A stretch of DNA of 64,000 nucleotides, from positions 269,886 to 333,885 of the forward strand of contig NZ_JACMYC010000005.1 in NCBI RefSeq assembly GCF_014266025.1, given 5' to 3'. Positions within the stretch are counted from its first letter, which is position 1. Each line of letters opens with the position of its first letter. This document shows positions 1 through 7,660 of the stretch, piece after piece. The notes below the pieces were generated by a model. The model had not been told where the DNA came from, did no database searches, and saw only the letters and a program-made list of their open reading frames with translations. The DNA comes from Nocardioides deserti. Lineage in GTDB: Bacteria > Actinomycetota > Actinomycetes > Propionibacteriales > Nocardioidaceae. The position numbers and the translations under genes are program-made.

Positions 1-1021
1 GCTCGGCCATCCGCTCGGTCAGCCGGTCGGCGACCCAGTCCGCCGTCTCCGAGGGACCGTGGCCCTCCTCCTGCGCGAGGTCGGCCAGGTAGCGCTCCCA
101 GTCGCGGCGCTGCCGCATGAGGGAGGAGAACCAGCCCTCGAACCGGTCGGTGATCTCCGGGCCCGGCTCGTGGCGGAACGACGGGTCCGGGACGCGCCAC
201 CCGGCGCCGTACGACACCGTCAGCATCGTGTCGGGATCGGCGGGCGCCGGCAGCATCCGGCCCTCGAAGGACAGCTCGGTCAGCGGCAGGATCGCGCTGC
301 GCGGCACCTCCTGGCGCACGGTCGCGGTCTCGTGGAGCAGGTCGCCGACGTAGAAGCAGGTGTAGATGTCGATGCTCGACATGCCGCCGTCGGGCGAGGT
401 GAACAGCACGGTGATGAAGGCGGCCGACTTGTTGAGCACGCGCATGCCGTGGCGGCGCAGGGCGCGGGCGACGTCCCACAGCTCGACCGCCATCTCGGCC
501 GGGGTCGCCTTGTCGGAGAGGTAGGCCAGGTCCACGTCGGAGTCGTGGCCGATGACGGCGCCCTCACGGGCGGCGCCGAGCAGGGTGCCGAAGGCGATCC
601 AGCCGCGGACGCCGCACTCGGCCTCCATGACCTCGAGGATCCGCTCGGTCATCTCGACCATCTGCTCGATGACCCGGGTGTCGCGGCCGGAGAAGGGCCG
701 CTGGAGCAGGCCCCACTTGTCGATCATGACGGGGATGCCGTCCTTGTCGACGAAGCGGACCCGGCCCTCGCCGCTGCCGAAGCACACCTCGCCGGCGTAC
801 ACCTCGCGGCCGCCGGAGACCACGCGCACCTGCGAGACGCCGTCGAGCCAGCGGGTCATCCGCTTGGGCCACGGGACGAACGGCGAGCCGGGCTCGGCGG
901 TGAACGACCACGCGTGGTGGCCGTCGAAGAGCACGTCGCCGGAGCCCTCGAAACCGTCGGGGAGGTGGAGCCCGGCGTCGTCGACACGCGGGCGCACGTC
1001 GGTCCCCGCCTCGTCCACCAC
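1..1021 (-). CDS. LicD-like nucleotidyltransferase-fold protein (3' end cut by window edge)
   Basis: The frame reads about 340 codons and runs off the left edge without a stop. The centre contains FGTLLGAAREGAVIGHD followed by SDVDLAYL, the GxL...hDxDhD pattern seen in LicD and fukutin-type nucleotidyltransferase-fold proteins, which commonly transfer phosphocholine or other phospho-substituents to surface glycans. An upstream region carries an FVPWPKRMTRWLDG-type segment and ends C-terminally in a charged helix. The GTG at 1019-1021 is chosen (a second GTG follows directly); it lies 12 nt after the stop of the preceding gene, so translation is probably coupled to it. The family call is from motif reading only, and the actual substrate is unknown. 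It forms the last visible member of a three-gene unit with the two genes upstream. Confidence 0.7.
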   Translation of the reverse strand, partial: MVDEAGTDVRPRVDDAGLHLPDGFEGSGDVLFDGHHAWSFTAEPGSPFVPWPKRMTRWLDGVSQVRVVSGGREVYAGEVCFGSGEGRVRFVDKDGIPVMIDKWGLLQRPFSGRDTRVIEQMVEMTERILEVMEAECGVRGWIAFGTLLGAAREGAVIGHDSDVDLAYLSDKATPAEMAVELWDVARALRRHGMRVLNKSAAFITVLFTSPDGGMSSIDIYTCFYVGDLLHETATVRQEVPRSAILPLTELSFEGRMLPAPADPDTMLTVSYGAGWRVPDPSFRHEPGPEITDRFEGWFSSLMRQRRDWERYLADLAQEEGHGPSETADWVADRLTERMAE

Positions 1022-1032
1022 GAGGCGTGAGG

Positions 1033-2133
1033 CTACGGCACCGTGACCCGCGTCGTGATGACCGCGTGGTCGGTGATGCGCCGCACCGCCGGACTCGTGT
1101 CCATGCGGAAGCCGGAGAACTGCACGTCCGGCGTGCCGAAGATCCAGTCGACCCGCATCGGCCGCGGCGGGCGGCACGCGCCGGCGTTCGACCCGCCGTT
1201 CGCTGCGACCAGCCCGGCCTCGCCGGTGAAGCGGCAGAAGGCGTCCTCGTGCTCGTTGAAGTCGCCGATGATGAAGACCGGGATCCCGTCCTTCTTCAGC
1301 GTGTTGACCGCGGCGACCTCGATCTGCTCGGCCTTCTCCCGCTCGTCCTCGCGGCCCTGGCGGTCCTTGGGCGAGTTGTGGATGTTGATGACGTAGACCT
1401 CGCGGCCGGTCTCGACGTGCTGGAGCCGCACGACGGGCTGCGGGCGGGTGCCGCCCATGAACGGCACGGTGATCGAGTCCTGGTAGGTCGCCGCCCACAC
1501 CGAGGTGTCCCACATGACCGACTGCGGCACGCCCTTGCCGCCGAGCGCCGAGCCCGGCCAGAACGCGAACCGGCCGTCGGTCGCCCGCGCCAGCGCGCTG
1601 AGCTGGTCGGACTGGATCTCCTGGAGCCCCACGATGCTCGAGCCGTACGACGCCACGAGCCGTGCCGCCCACTCGGTGCGGACGCGGCCCGGGGCGTACT
1701 CCGCGGCCGCTCCGCCCGGCGCGGTGTGCTGGCTGCCGAGGATGTTGAACGTGGTCAGCGTGAACGAGTAGGGCTGCTCGGTCACCAGGTCCTGCACCTT
1801 GTTGCGCAGCTCGTCCGCGCCGCTCGGCACCGCCTGCGGGGCCGCGACCGCGCCGCGGTCGAGCAGCGCGGCCTCGGCGATCTCCTGCGGCGACATCTGC
1901 GCGAGCTCGGCCGCGCTGGTGCGGCTCGGGGTCGCCGAGGGGGCCGGGCCGGCGGGCGTGGTCCCGCCCTCGCCGCGGGTCAGCAGGTTGGCGCCGACGA
2001 CGACCAGCACGATCGCCAGCACCGCGCCGACCGTGGCGAGCGCGGCGCGGCGTTCGCTGCCCTGCTCCTGGTCGCGCTGGTCGTCCCGGTCGGGAGTGCG
2101 AGGACGGTCGGGCCGCTCGGGAGGTCCGCTCAC
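1033..2133 (-). CDS. Membrane-anchored endonuclease/exonuclease/phosphatase (EEP) family protein
   Basis: A 366-aa protein. The N-terminus is charged and cytosolic, followed by one membrane segment (AALATVGAVLAIVLVVVGAN, about residues 28-48) and a Pro/Ser/Thr linker, so the catalytic domain should face outward. EEP signatures are present in order: LTTFNILG, the metal-binding LQEIQ, INIHNSPKD, GDFNEHED (near residue 290) and TDHAVI (near 355). The family covers DNase I-like nucleases, sphingomyelinases and inositol-phosphate phosphatases, so the substrate cannot be told from sequence. The GTG start at 2133 overlaps the stop of the upstream RCC1 gene (GTGA) and has a GGAGGG Shine-Dalgarno about 7 nt upstream, indicating tight coupling. 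Longer in-frame extensions upstream would overlap the RCC1 gene and are rejected. Confidence 0.87.
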   Translation of the reverse strand: MSGPPERPDRPRTPDRDDQRDQEQGSERRAALATVGAVLAIVLVVVGANLLTRGEGGTTPAGPAPSATPSRTSAAELAQMSPQEIAEAALLDRGAVAAPQAVPSGADELRNKVQDLVTEQPYSFTLTTFNILGSQHTAPGGAAAEYAPGRVRTEWAARLVASYGSSIVGLQEIQSDQLSALARATDGRFAFWPGSALGGKGVPQSVMWDTSVWAATYQDSITVPFMGGTRPQPVVRLQHVETGREVYVINIHNSPKDRQGREDEREKAEQIEVAAVNTLKKDGIPVFIIGDFNEHEDAFCRFTGEAGLVAANGGSNAGACRPPRPMRVDWIFGTPDVQFSGFRMDTSPAVRRITDHAVITTRVTVP

Positions 2134-4316
2134 GAGACTCCCTCCGGCAGCGGTCGGTCGGTGGTGGAGCCGTTGCCGACCTGGCCCAGCTCGTTGTTGC
2201 CCCAGCAGGCGGTGACACCGGTGTCGAGCCCGCCGCAGGCGTGGAACCAGCCCGCGTCGATCGAGAGCCAGGGCCGCTCGCTCACGACGAGGGTCGGCAC
2301 CGTCCTGGTGCTGCGGGACCCGTCGCCCAGCTGGCCGTAGCGGCCGCTCCCCCAGCACCAGGCACTGCCTGCGTTGTCGACTCCGCACGTGGTGGCGTCG
2401 CCGGCGCTGATGCTAGTCCAGATGTGGTCCCCCGCGACCGGTTCTGGCGCGGCCCGCTGCTTCCGGGTCGCGTCGCCGAGCTGGCCGCGGTCGTTGAGGC
2501 CCCAGCACAGCGCCGCGCCCTCGACCGTCGTGCCGCAGACGTGCGACCAGCCGGCGTCCAGGCTCGCCCAGGTGGCGCTCGTGCCGAGCAGCGCCGGCGA
2601 GGGCACCGGCTCGCCGGCCGGGCTGCCGAGCTGGCCGAAGGTGTTCTGCCCCCAGCACCAGGCGCTGCCGTCGGTCCTCGTGGCGCAGGTGGACCAGCCG
2701 CCCGCCGTCACGCTCGCCCAGTCCGCGGCCCGGCCGACCCGCTTCGGGCGTCCGCGGTGGGCGAAGGTGCCGTCGCCGAGCTGGCCGCGGAGGTTCGACC
2801 CCCAGCACCAGAGGCTGCCGTTGCTGCGCGTGCCGCAGGTGTGGAACCAGCTCGCGCTGACCGAGGTCCACGCCGCGCTCGTCCCGACCTGCACCGGCGT
2901 CGAGCGGGCCGCGCCCTTGCCGATGCCGAGCTGGCGGTGGTTGTTCAGTCCCCAGCACCACAGCGTCCCGTTGTCGCGGACGCCGCAGGTGGTCGCACCC
3001 GAGGTGCTGATCGTCCGCCACGTCTCGCCCCCGACCACCTCGACCGGCCGGGTGCGCGTGGCGGTGGTGCCGTCGCCGACCTGGCCGAAGCCGTTGCGGC
3101 CCCAGCACCACGCGCTGCCGCCCTCGCGCACGACGCAGGAGGTCTCACCGCCGGCGCTCACGGCGGCCGGTCCCGCGGGCACGGTCACCACCACGACCCC
3201 CGTCGTGCCGGCCGTCGCCGGCCGCGTGCCGCGGACGACGTACGACACGTTCCAGGTGCCGGGCTCGGTCGGCGTCCCGGCGAGCAGGCCGGTGGCGTCC
3301 AGGGCCAGGCCCGGCGGGAGGTTGCGCGGCTCGCCCCAGGTCACGCCGCCGGTGGCCGAGGTCGAGGCGGCGAGCCGGAGCTCGAAGGGCCGGTCGAGCG
3401 GCGCCGTCGCGACCTGCACCTCGGGGCGCGGCACCGGGCGCAGGCGGGCCCGCTCGACGAGCCCGCGGGCGGCGGTGCGCAGGGCGGCCGCGCCGGCGCC
3501 GTAGGCGTAGGAGCGGTTGCGCTGCAGGGCCTTGGCCGTGCGGATGTTCCTCGGGTCGCAGACCAGGTCGCCGGTGGTGCACACGCTCCAGGCGGCGTAC
3601 GTCGCCGTGCGAGCCGGCACGTCGGCGACCGCGCCCAGGCGGCGGGCCGCGATGCCGCGCCCGGCCCGGGCGGCTGCGGGCGCACCCAGGGACGTCGCAC
3701 GGGTCCGGGGGCGGCGGTCCGGATCGGCCACCAGCGCGGCGCCGACGACGTCGGTCAGGCCGTCGCGGCGGGCCGACAACGCCGTCAGGCCGCGGTGGAC
3801 GACCGCAGCGCCCTGGGCGTGGCCGACGAGGACGAGCTGCTGGTCGGGACAGCCGAACGCGTGCCGGTCGACCAGCGCGAGCAGCCGGCGGGTGGCCGCG
3901 GGCACCGGTCGCATCCAGGTGCGGGCGCGGTCCTTGGTGACGCTGCGCAGCGCCTTTCGCGGGTGGGGGCGCCTGCCCACGAGCGCGGCCGTCGGCCGGG
4001 TGGCCATCGGCACGCGCACCTGCTCGACCGTGCGGTCCGCCGCCAGCGCCTGGCGGGTGAGCGCCCGCGCCAGCACGCCGACCGTGCGGCCGAAGGTCGT
4101 GCCCCCGCTCGGTGCCTCGCCCGCGCCGTCGACCCCGAGCAGCAGCAGGTCCGCGCACTGCTCGACCGTCGCGGCGGTGCCGGCACCCAGCACCGCCCGG
4201 CCGCGCTCCTCGGTCGGCCCCGGCTGCGACCCGGCGTGGAGGAACGCTGCCACCACCGCCACCGACGTCAGGGCGGCCGCCACCAGCAGGAGGGCCTGCC
4301 TGCCCCGTCGTCGCAC
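2130..4316 (-). CDS. Cutinase-like (nucleophile lost) / putative Ig-like / RCC1-repeat fusion protein
   Basis: A 728-aa exported or membrane-tethered protein: a basic start then a hydrophobic segment (about residues 7-26). Residues 50-260 resemble a cutinase alpha/beta-hydrolase (CADLLLLGVDGAGE, late CTTGDLVCDP), but the nucleophile elbow reads GHAQG (165-169) where cutinases have G-x-S-x-G, so the catalytic Ser is Ala. A short PPGLALDATGLLAGTP domain follows, typical of putative-Ig (cadherin-like) modules. The C-terminal 350 residues carry seven WCWG...GQLGDG repeats, i.e. a seven-bladed RCC1/BLIP-II-like propeller. The GTG at 4316 is preferred because it places the signal segment at the N-terminus. 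It is first gene of a coupled unit with the EEP and LicD-like genes. The combination suggests binding, not hydrolysis; function is unknown. Confidence 0.85.
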   Translation of the reverse strand: MRRRGRQALLLVAAALTSVAVVAAFLHAGSQPGPTEERGRAVLGAGTAATVEQCADLLLLGVDGAGEAPSGGTTFGRTVGVLARALTRQALAADRTVEQVRVPMATRPTAALVGRRPHPRKALRSVTKDRARTWMRPVPAATRRLLALVDRHAFGCPDQQLVLVGHAQGAAVVHRGLTALSARRDGLTDVVGAALVADPDRRPRTRATSLGAPAAARAGRGIAARRLGAVADVPARTATYAAWSVCTTGDLVCDPRNIRTAKALQRNRSYAYGAGAAALRTAARGLVERARLRPVPRPEVQVATAPLDRPFELRLAASTSATGGVTWGEPRNLPPGLALDATGLLAGTPTEPGTWNVSYVVRGTRPATAGTTGVVVVTVPAGPAAVSAGGETSCVVREGGSAWCWGRNGFGQVGDGTTATRTRPVEVVGGETWRTISTSGATTCGVRDNGTLWCWGLNNHRQLGIGKGAARSTPVQVGTSAAWTSVSASWFHTCGTRSNGSLWCWGSNLRGQLGDGTFAHRGRPKRVGRAADWASVTAGGWSTCATRTDGSAWCWGQNTFGQLGSPAGEPVPSPALLGTSATWASLDAGWSHVCGTTVEGAALCWGLNDRGQLGDATRKQRAAPEPVAGDHIWTSISAGDATTCGVDNAGSAWCWGSGRYGQLGDGSRSTRTVPTLVVSERPWLSIDAGWFHACGGLDTGVTACWGNNELGQVGNGSTTDRPLPEGVS

Positions 4317-4414
4317 GGGGTCACCGTAGGGCTCGGCCCGTTGCTCCCGGCGGCGCCGCGCCCGTCTCCTGCCCGCGTGTGGCTGGCGTGACTGATGGGG
4401 CAGGTGGGGCGCGC

Positions 4415-4508
4415 AGCATCCCAAGTTTACTTGGGATGCTGAAGCTCCCCTGCCAATGCAATGGCCGCGAAGCGTCAGGATCCCAAGTTAACTTGGGATC
4501 CTGACGCT
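4415..4508. repeat. Paired-palindrome element, copy E1
   Basis: Two large palindromes separated by a small hairpin. The first (4415-4440) has 12-bp arms around a TT centre (core CATCCCAAGT / ACTTGGGATG). The second (4471-4508) is a perfect 38-bp palindrome with core ATCCCAAGTTAACTTGGGAT. Between them sits GCCAATGCAATGGC, with GCCA/TGGC arms. The centres are 62 nt apart. The element begins about 10 bp beyond the stop of the PLD-like gene and sits upstream of the RCC1 gene. A diverged copy with the same layout lies at 48481-48563. It could act as a terminator, but the paired, spaced design suggests a dispersed repeat family. Confidence 0.85.
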
Positions 4509-4518
4509 CACCGGGGGC

Positions 4519-5907
4519 TCAGTTGACCTGGATGCCGGCGTACGGGTTGCCGCCGCGGGCGACGAGCGAGCGTCGGGCGGAGGCGGCGCGGAGGGACAGC
4601 TGCTCCTGGACGCGGGGGTTGCGGCTGTACCTCGGCGGGTTGGCGTAGAGGTGGTCGACCCAGTCGGCGTACGTCTTGCGGACGCGGGGGTCGAAGATCC
4701 GCATGACGATCTCGTCGCTGGCCAGCGCGACGCTGGTCCAGTTGGCCGAGCCGTTCCAGGTGACCTCGACGTCGGTGGCGCCCTTGTAGCGGCCGCTGAC
4801 AGCCATGTACTTCATGTGCAGGTAGCGGTCGTAGACGCCGTCGAGGTTGAAGTCCTGGGCGATGTGGCGCATCGGCACCGGGCCGCGGCTGGTGTTGCGC
4901 AGGATCTTCAGCACGTTGTTGCCGAAGACGGCGTAGACGATCTTGATGTCGCACCCGCGCTGCCACATGGTGCGCAGCCGCTCCGCGATCCGCTTGCCGC
5001 GCTCGCCGTGCATGGAGGTCTGGGCGATGCGGATCTTGGTCTTGCCGTTGGTGCCGGTGCCGCCGGTCGCGCCCGCGCAGACGATGTCGTTGAGGTCGCG
5101 CAGGAGCGGGTCGGCCTCGGTGCCGTCGCCGCGGTAGGGGTAGAAGTACGACGTGTACTTGCCGTGCTCGTAGGACTCGTAGGCCTGCTTGACCGGCTTG
5201 TCCTTGCGCATCTGGTCGAAGACGTGCTCGAACTCGGCGTAGATCTTGGCCTTGCCGGTGATGGTGAAGACGTCGTTCCACTGGCCGTGCGCGGCGAGGT
5301 CGGTGGCGTTGTTGGACCCGTAGATGACGACGTTGTTCGCCTTGCCGGCCTTGCTGAAGAGGAAGAACTTCGTGTGGGCGATGCCGCCGCGGTTGCGGCA
5401 GGAGCTCACGCACTTGCGCACGTCGCTCTTCATCGAGGCCTTGCGGTTGTGCTCCTTGGTCTTGAGCACCGCCTGGAGCCGGTTGATGCCGTCGTTGCGG
5501 TTGTCCTTGTTGGCGTTGAGCCGGTCGAGGATCACCCGCACGGAGACCCCGCGGCGGTGCGCGGCGATCAGCGCGTCGACGATGTCGTCGCTGCGGATGT
5601 TCCAGCTCGCGATCCGGATCTTCTCCCGGCCCGGGACGCTCTGGATGGTGCGGAGCAGGTGGCCGATGATCCGGCGCCGCGCCTCGCGGTCACCGAGCGG
5701 GTTGTTGACGCGCACGCCCTGGGGCGGCGTGTAGTTCAGCGGCGCGGGCTTCGGCTTGGCGACCGCGCGCTCCGCGAGCGGAGCGGTGCGGACCGACGCC
5801 GAGGCGTTGGTGTCGGCGGCGGTGGCGGACAGGGGCAGGGCACCGAGCAGGCCCGCGAGCAGCACCAGGCTGGTCGCGAGGACGGTCGCGGCGGAGAGAC
5901 GACGCAC
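4519..5907 (-). CDS. Secreted phospholipase D-like domain protein
   Basis: A 462-aa protein with a signal peptide (LVLLAGLLGALPLSATAA, cleavage near residue 31). Two PLD half-motifs are seen: HTKFFLFS with GSNN (H178, K180, N199) and HMKYMAVS with GSAN (H364, K366). In both, the Asp of the classical HxKxxxxD pattern is replaced by Ser, as in a number of secreted PLD-like proteins, so the fold and His/Lys pair are kept but activity is not assured. The preceding region (IRIASWNI, VRVILDRLN) fits the beta-strand core. The family hydrolyses or transfers phosphodiester bonds in lipids, nucleic acids or wall polymers; here the substrate is unknown. GTG start, with GGAG 11 nt upstream. Transcription probably ends in element E1 just downstream. 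Confidence 0.85.
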   Translation of the reverse strand: MRRLSAATVLATSLVLLAGLLGALPLSATAADTNASASVRTAPLAERAVAKPKPAPLNYTPPQGVRVNNPLGDREARRRIIGHLLRTIQSVPGREKIRIASWNIRSDDIVDALIAAHRRGVSVRVILDRLNANKDNRNDGINRLQAVLKTKEHNRKASMKSDVRKCVSSCRNRGGIAHTKFFLFSKAGKANNVVIYGSNNATDLAAHGQWNDVFTITGKAKIYAEFEHVFDQMRKDKPVKQAYESYEHGKYTSYFYPYRGDGTEADPLLRDLNDIVCAGATGGTGTNGKTKIRIAQTSMHGERGKRIAERLRTMWQRGCDIKIVYAVFGNNVLKILRNTSRGPVPMRHIAQDFNLDGVYDRYLHMKYMAVSGRYKGATDVEVTWNGSANWTSVALASDEIVMRIFDPRVRKTYADWVDHLYANPPRYSRNPRVQEQLSLRAASARRSLVARGGNPYAGIQVN

Positions 5908-6006
5908 GCGGGTTCACACTCCGAGGAATCGGTGGGACGGACCACGGGTGGTGACGCTTTGGCTGACGTTGACCGTCCCGCCTCGGCAGGCTACCCGCCG
6001 GGACCG

Positions 6007-6435
6007 TCAGCCGCTGCACTTGCGAAGAGCATCCTCGTACGCCGCGTCGTCCAGCAGCGCGCCGCGGGACTCGCCGATCCGGCCGCCGGGCACGGCCCAG
6101 AACCGGTCGCCGTAGGTGATGAGCGGCTTGCCGAACTCGCAGTAGCGGCCGTTCGCCTTCACCCGCTCGCCGTCCTCGTAGCACTCCTGGTAGCCGCCCG
6201 GCAGCGTCCCGCCCGCGACCCAGACCTCCGCGCAGTCCGGTCCCCCGGCGCCGGCCGAGGGCGAGGAGGAAGCGGTGGCGCTCGCGTCGCCCGAGGGAGT
6301 GGCCTCCGACGACGCGGACGAGGTGGCTGCGCGGTCGCTGGCGACCTCGTCGCCGCCGTCCCCGCCACATCCGGCGAGCAGGCCGGCGCTCAGCACCAGC
6401 GGCGCGATCAGGGCAGCGGTCCGGGAGCGCTTCAT
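6007..6435 (-). CDS. Small secreted lipoprotein of unknown function
   Basis: A 142-aa protein with a clear lipoprotein signal: MKRSRTAALIAPLVLSAGLL followed by the lipobox LAGC (Cys about residue 23), then a low-complexity Ser/Ala/Gly/Asp linker of about 35 residues. The mature part (about 80 aa) has two pairs of Cys (CAEVW, CYEDG, YCEFG, RKCSG), suggesting disulfides, and an FWAVPGGRIGESRGALLDD segment. I recognise no family. The ATG overlaps the stop of the upstream sulfotransferase gene (ATGA), so the two are translated from one message. Confidence 0.8.
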   Translation of the reverse strand: MKRSRTAALIAPLVLSAGLLAGCGGDGGDEVASDRAATSSASSEATPSGDASATASSSPSAGAGGPDCAEVWVAGGTLPGGYQECYEDGERVKANGRYCEFGKPLITYGDRFWAVPGGRIGESRGALLDDAAYEDALRKCSG

Positions 6436-7583
6436 CCCCGCAGCCTACGCCGGAACAGGCCTCCGCGGCGGGGACGACGAGCGTCCTCGGGTCCGGCGGC
6501 AGCACCGGCGGCGGCCCGGGCGACGAGCCCCGCGGCGATCCGGGCCGGGTCCTGCCCCGGCGGCACCGGGGCGTCGGGGTCAGGGCCGTCCGGCCCGCCG
6601 AGCACCGGGCGGAGCTCGGCGAGGTCGCCGCGGACGGGGTGGTCGGAGGCGGCGAGCTCGGCCAGCCAGCGGTCGGTCGCGTCGCCGAGCACGTCGGCGA
6701 GGCGGTACGGCGCCCGCGGCCGGTCCGACGCGGCGCCGACGGTCCCCTCGGACCCGCGCGCGGCGAGCTCGCCCTCGGCGTACTCCCGCTTGACGACCCG
6801 CAGGTAGGCGTCGCGGTCGAGCCGTCCGGCCCGGCCCTCGACCAGCTCGGCGTTGACCGCTCGGAGCAGGGCGACCTCGGACCGGCCGAGCGACGGGTTG
6901 GCCGGCGCGACCGTGTCCGCGTCGACGAGACCCGGGTCGATCCGCGCGGCGGCGGCGAACCGGCGCCACAGCTCCGCGGGCTCCCGCCCCGGCCCCGGGC
7001 AGACCACGAGGTGCACCCGCGAGGCGGGCACGGCCGTCGACCAACGCTGCAGCGCCCACGACCAGTCCTGCGCGTGCCAGTAGTGCGGCCGCACGCCACC
7101 CGCCTCGGGCCCGGCGTCGCGGCCGCTGTCCGCGCGCAGCTCGCCGGCCTCGAAGGCGGCGAACGAGCGGGTGTCGCCGAGTTTGACCTCCTCCTGCCAG
7201 TGCGCGGTGGCCTGGCGGCCGAGGTCGCGTGCGGTGACGACCACGTCGACCTCGACGTCGGCCAGCGGCGCGAGGATGGCCGCGACCTGCTCGGGGGTCG
7301 CGCCGGCGAGCACCTCGTGCCCGAGCAGCACCGGCCCGTCGTGCGCGCGCGCCCGCTCGCACAGCGCTGCCCAGGTCCCGGCGACGTCGGAGTCCGCGAG
7401 CCCGAACTTCGCGGCCGACCCGCGCAGCTCGACCGCCGCGTGGAACATCGCCCCGGGCCGCAGGAACGGGTGCAGCACCCCACCGGCGCGCAGCGCGTCG
7501 CGGTGCGTCGCCATCAGCGACTGGAGGTACGTCGTGCCCGTCTTGGGCAGCCCGACGTGGAGGACGACGCGCACGGCCGACAT
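6432..7583 (-). CDS. Sulfotransferase-family protein
   Basis: A 383-aa cytosolic protein starting VVLHVGLPKTGTTYLQ; the PKTGTT (residues 13-18) is the 5'-PSB loop that binds the phosphate of PAPS in sulfotransferases. A VVVTARDLGRQ segment matches the 3'-phosphate-binding strand region. This family in actinobacteria usually sulfates carbohydrates or lipids at the surface; the acceptor is unknown. The C-terminus ends with an Arg-rich GGLFRRRLRG tail. Start: ATG at 7583 is chosen because it opens directly on the first beta-strand; an upstream in-frame extension is only Arg/Pro-rich low-complexity sequence. It is coupled (ATGA) to the downstream lipoprotein. Confidence 0.83.
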   Translation of the reverse strand: MSAVRVVLHVGLPKTGTTYLQSLMATHRDALRAGGVLHPFLRPGAMFHAAVELRGSAAKFGLADSDVAGTWAALCERARAHDGPVLLGHEVLAGATPEQVAAILAPLADVEVDVVVTARDLGRQATAHWQEEVKLGDTRSFAAFEAGELRADSGRDAGPEAGGVRPHYWHAQDWSWALQRWSTAVPASRVHLVVCPGPGREPAELWRRFAAAARIDPGLVDADTVAPANPSLGRSEVALLRAVNAELVEGRAGRLDRDAYLRVVKREYAEGELAARGSEGTVGAASDRPRAPYRLADVLGDATDRWLAELAASDHPVRGDLAELRPVLGGPDGPDPDAPVPPGQDPARIAAGLVARAAAGAAAGPEDARRPRRGGLFRRRLRG

Positions 7584-7646
7584 CCTCGCACCGGTCCGCC
7601 CGCACCGGTCCGCCTGCGTCGGGCCCGGCCGGGCGGCCCGGGCCGC

Positions 7647-7652
7647 TAGCCT
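7647..7652 (+). promoter_or_regulatory. Predicted -10 element (TAGCCT) for leaderless transcript
   Basis: TAGCCT ends 8 nt before the GTG at 7661, and no Shine-Dalgarno is present, so transcription probably starts at or next to the start codon. Confidence 0.55.
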
Positions 7653-7660
7653 CACCTCTC

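Noticed and set aside
59..1030. A 323-codon open frame on the plus strand at the left edge.
   Set aside because: It is antisense to the LicD-like gene and has only Arg/Gly/Ala/Val/His-rich low-complexity sequence, a usual product of high GC in the opposite frame.
2241..4391. A 716-codon open frame antisense to the RCC1 gene.
   Set aside because: No domain-like sequence; it mirrors codon-position GC bias. The minus-strand frame has clear RCC1 repeats.
4415..4508. Element E1 as a CRISPR repeat or integron attC site.
   Set aside because: Only two palindromes per locus, no spacers, no cas or integrase genes in the window.
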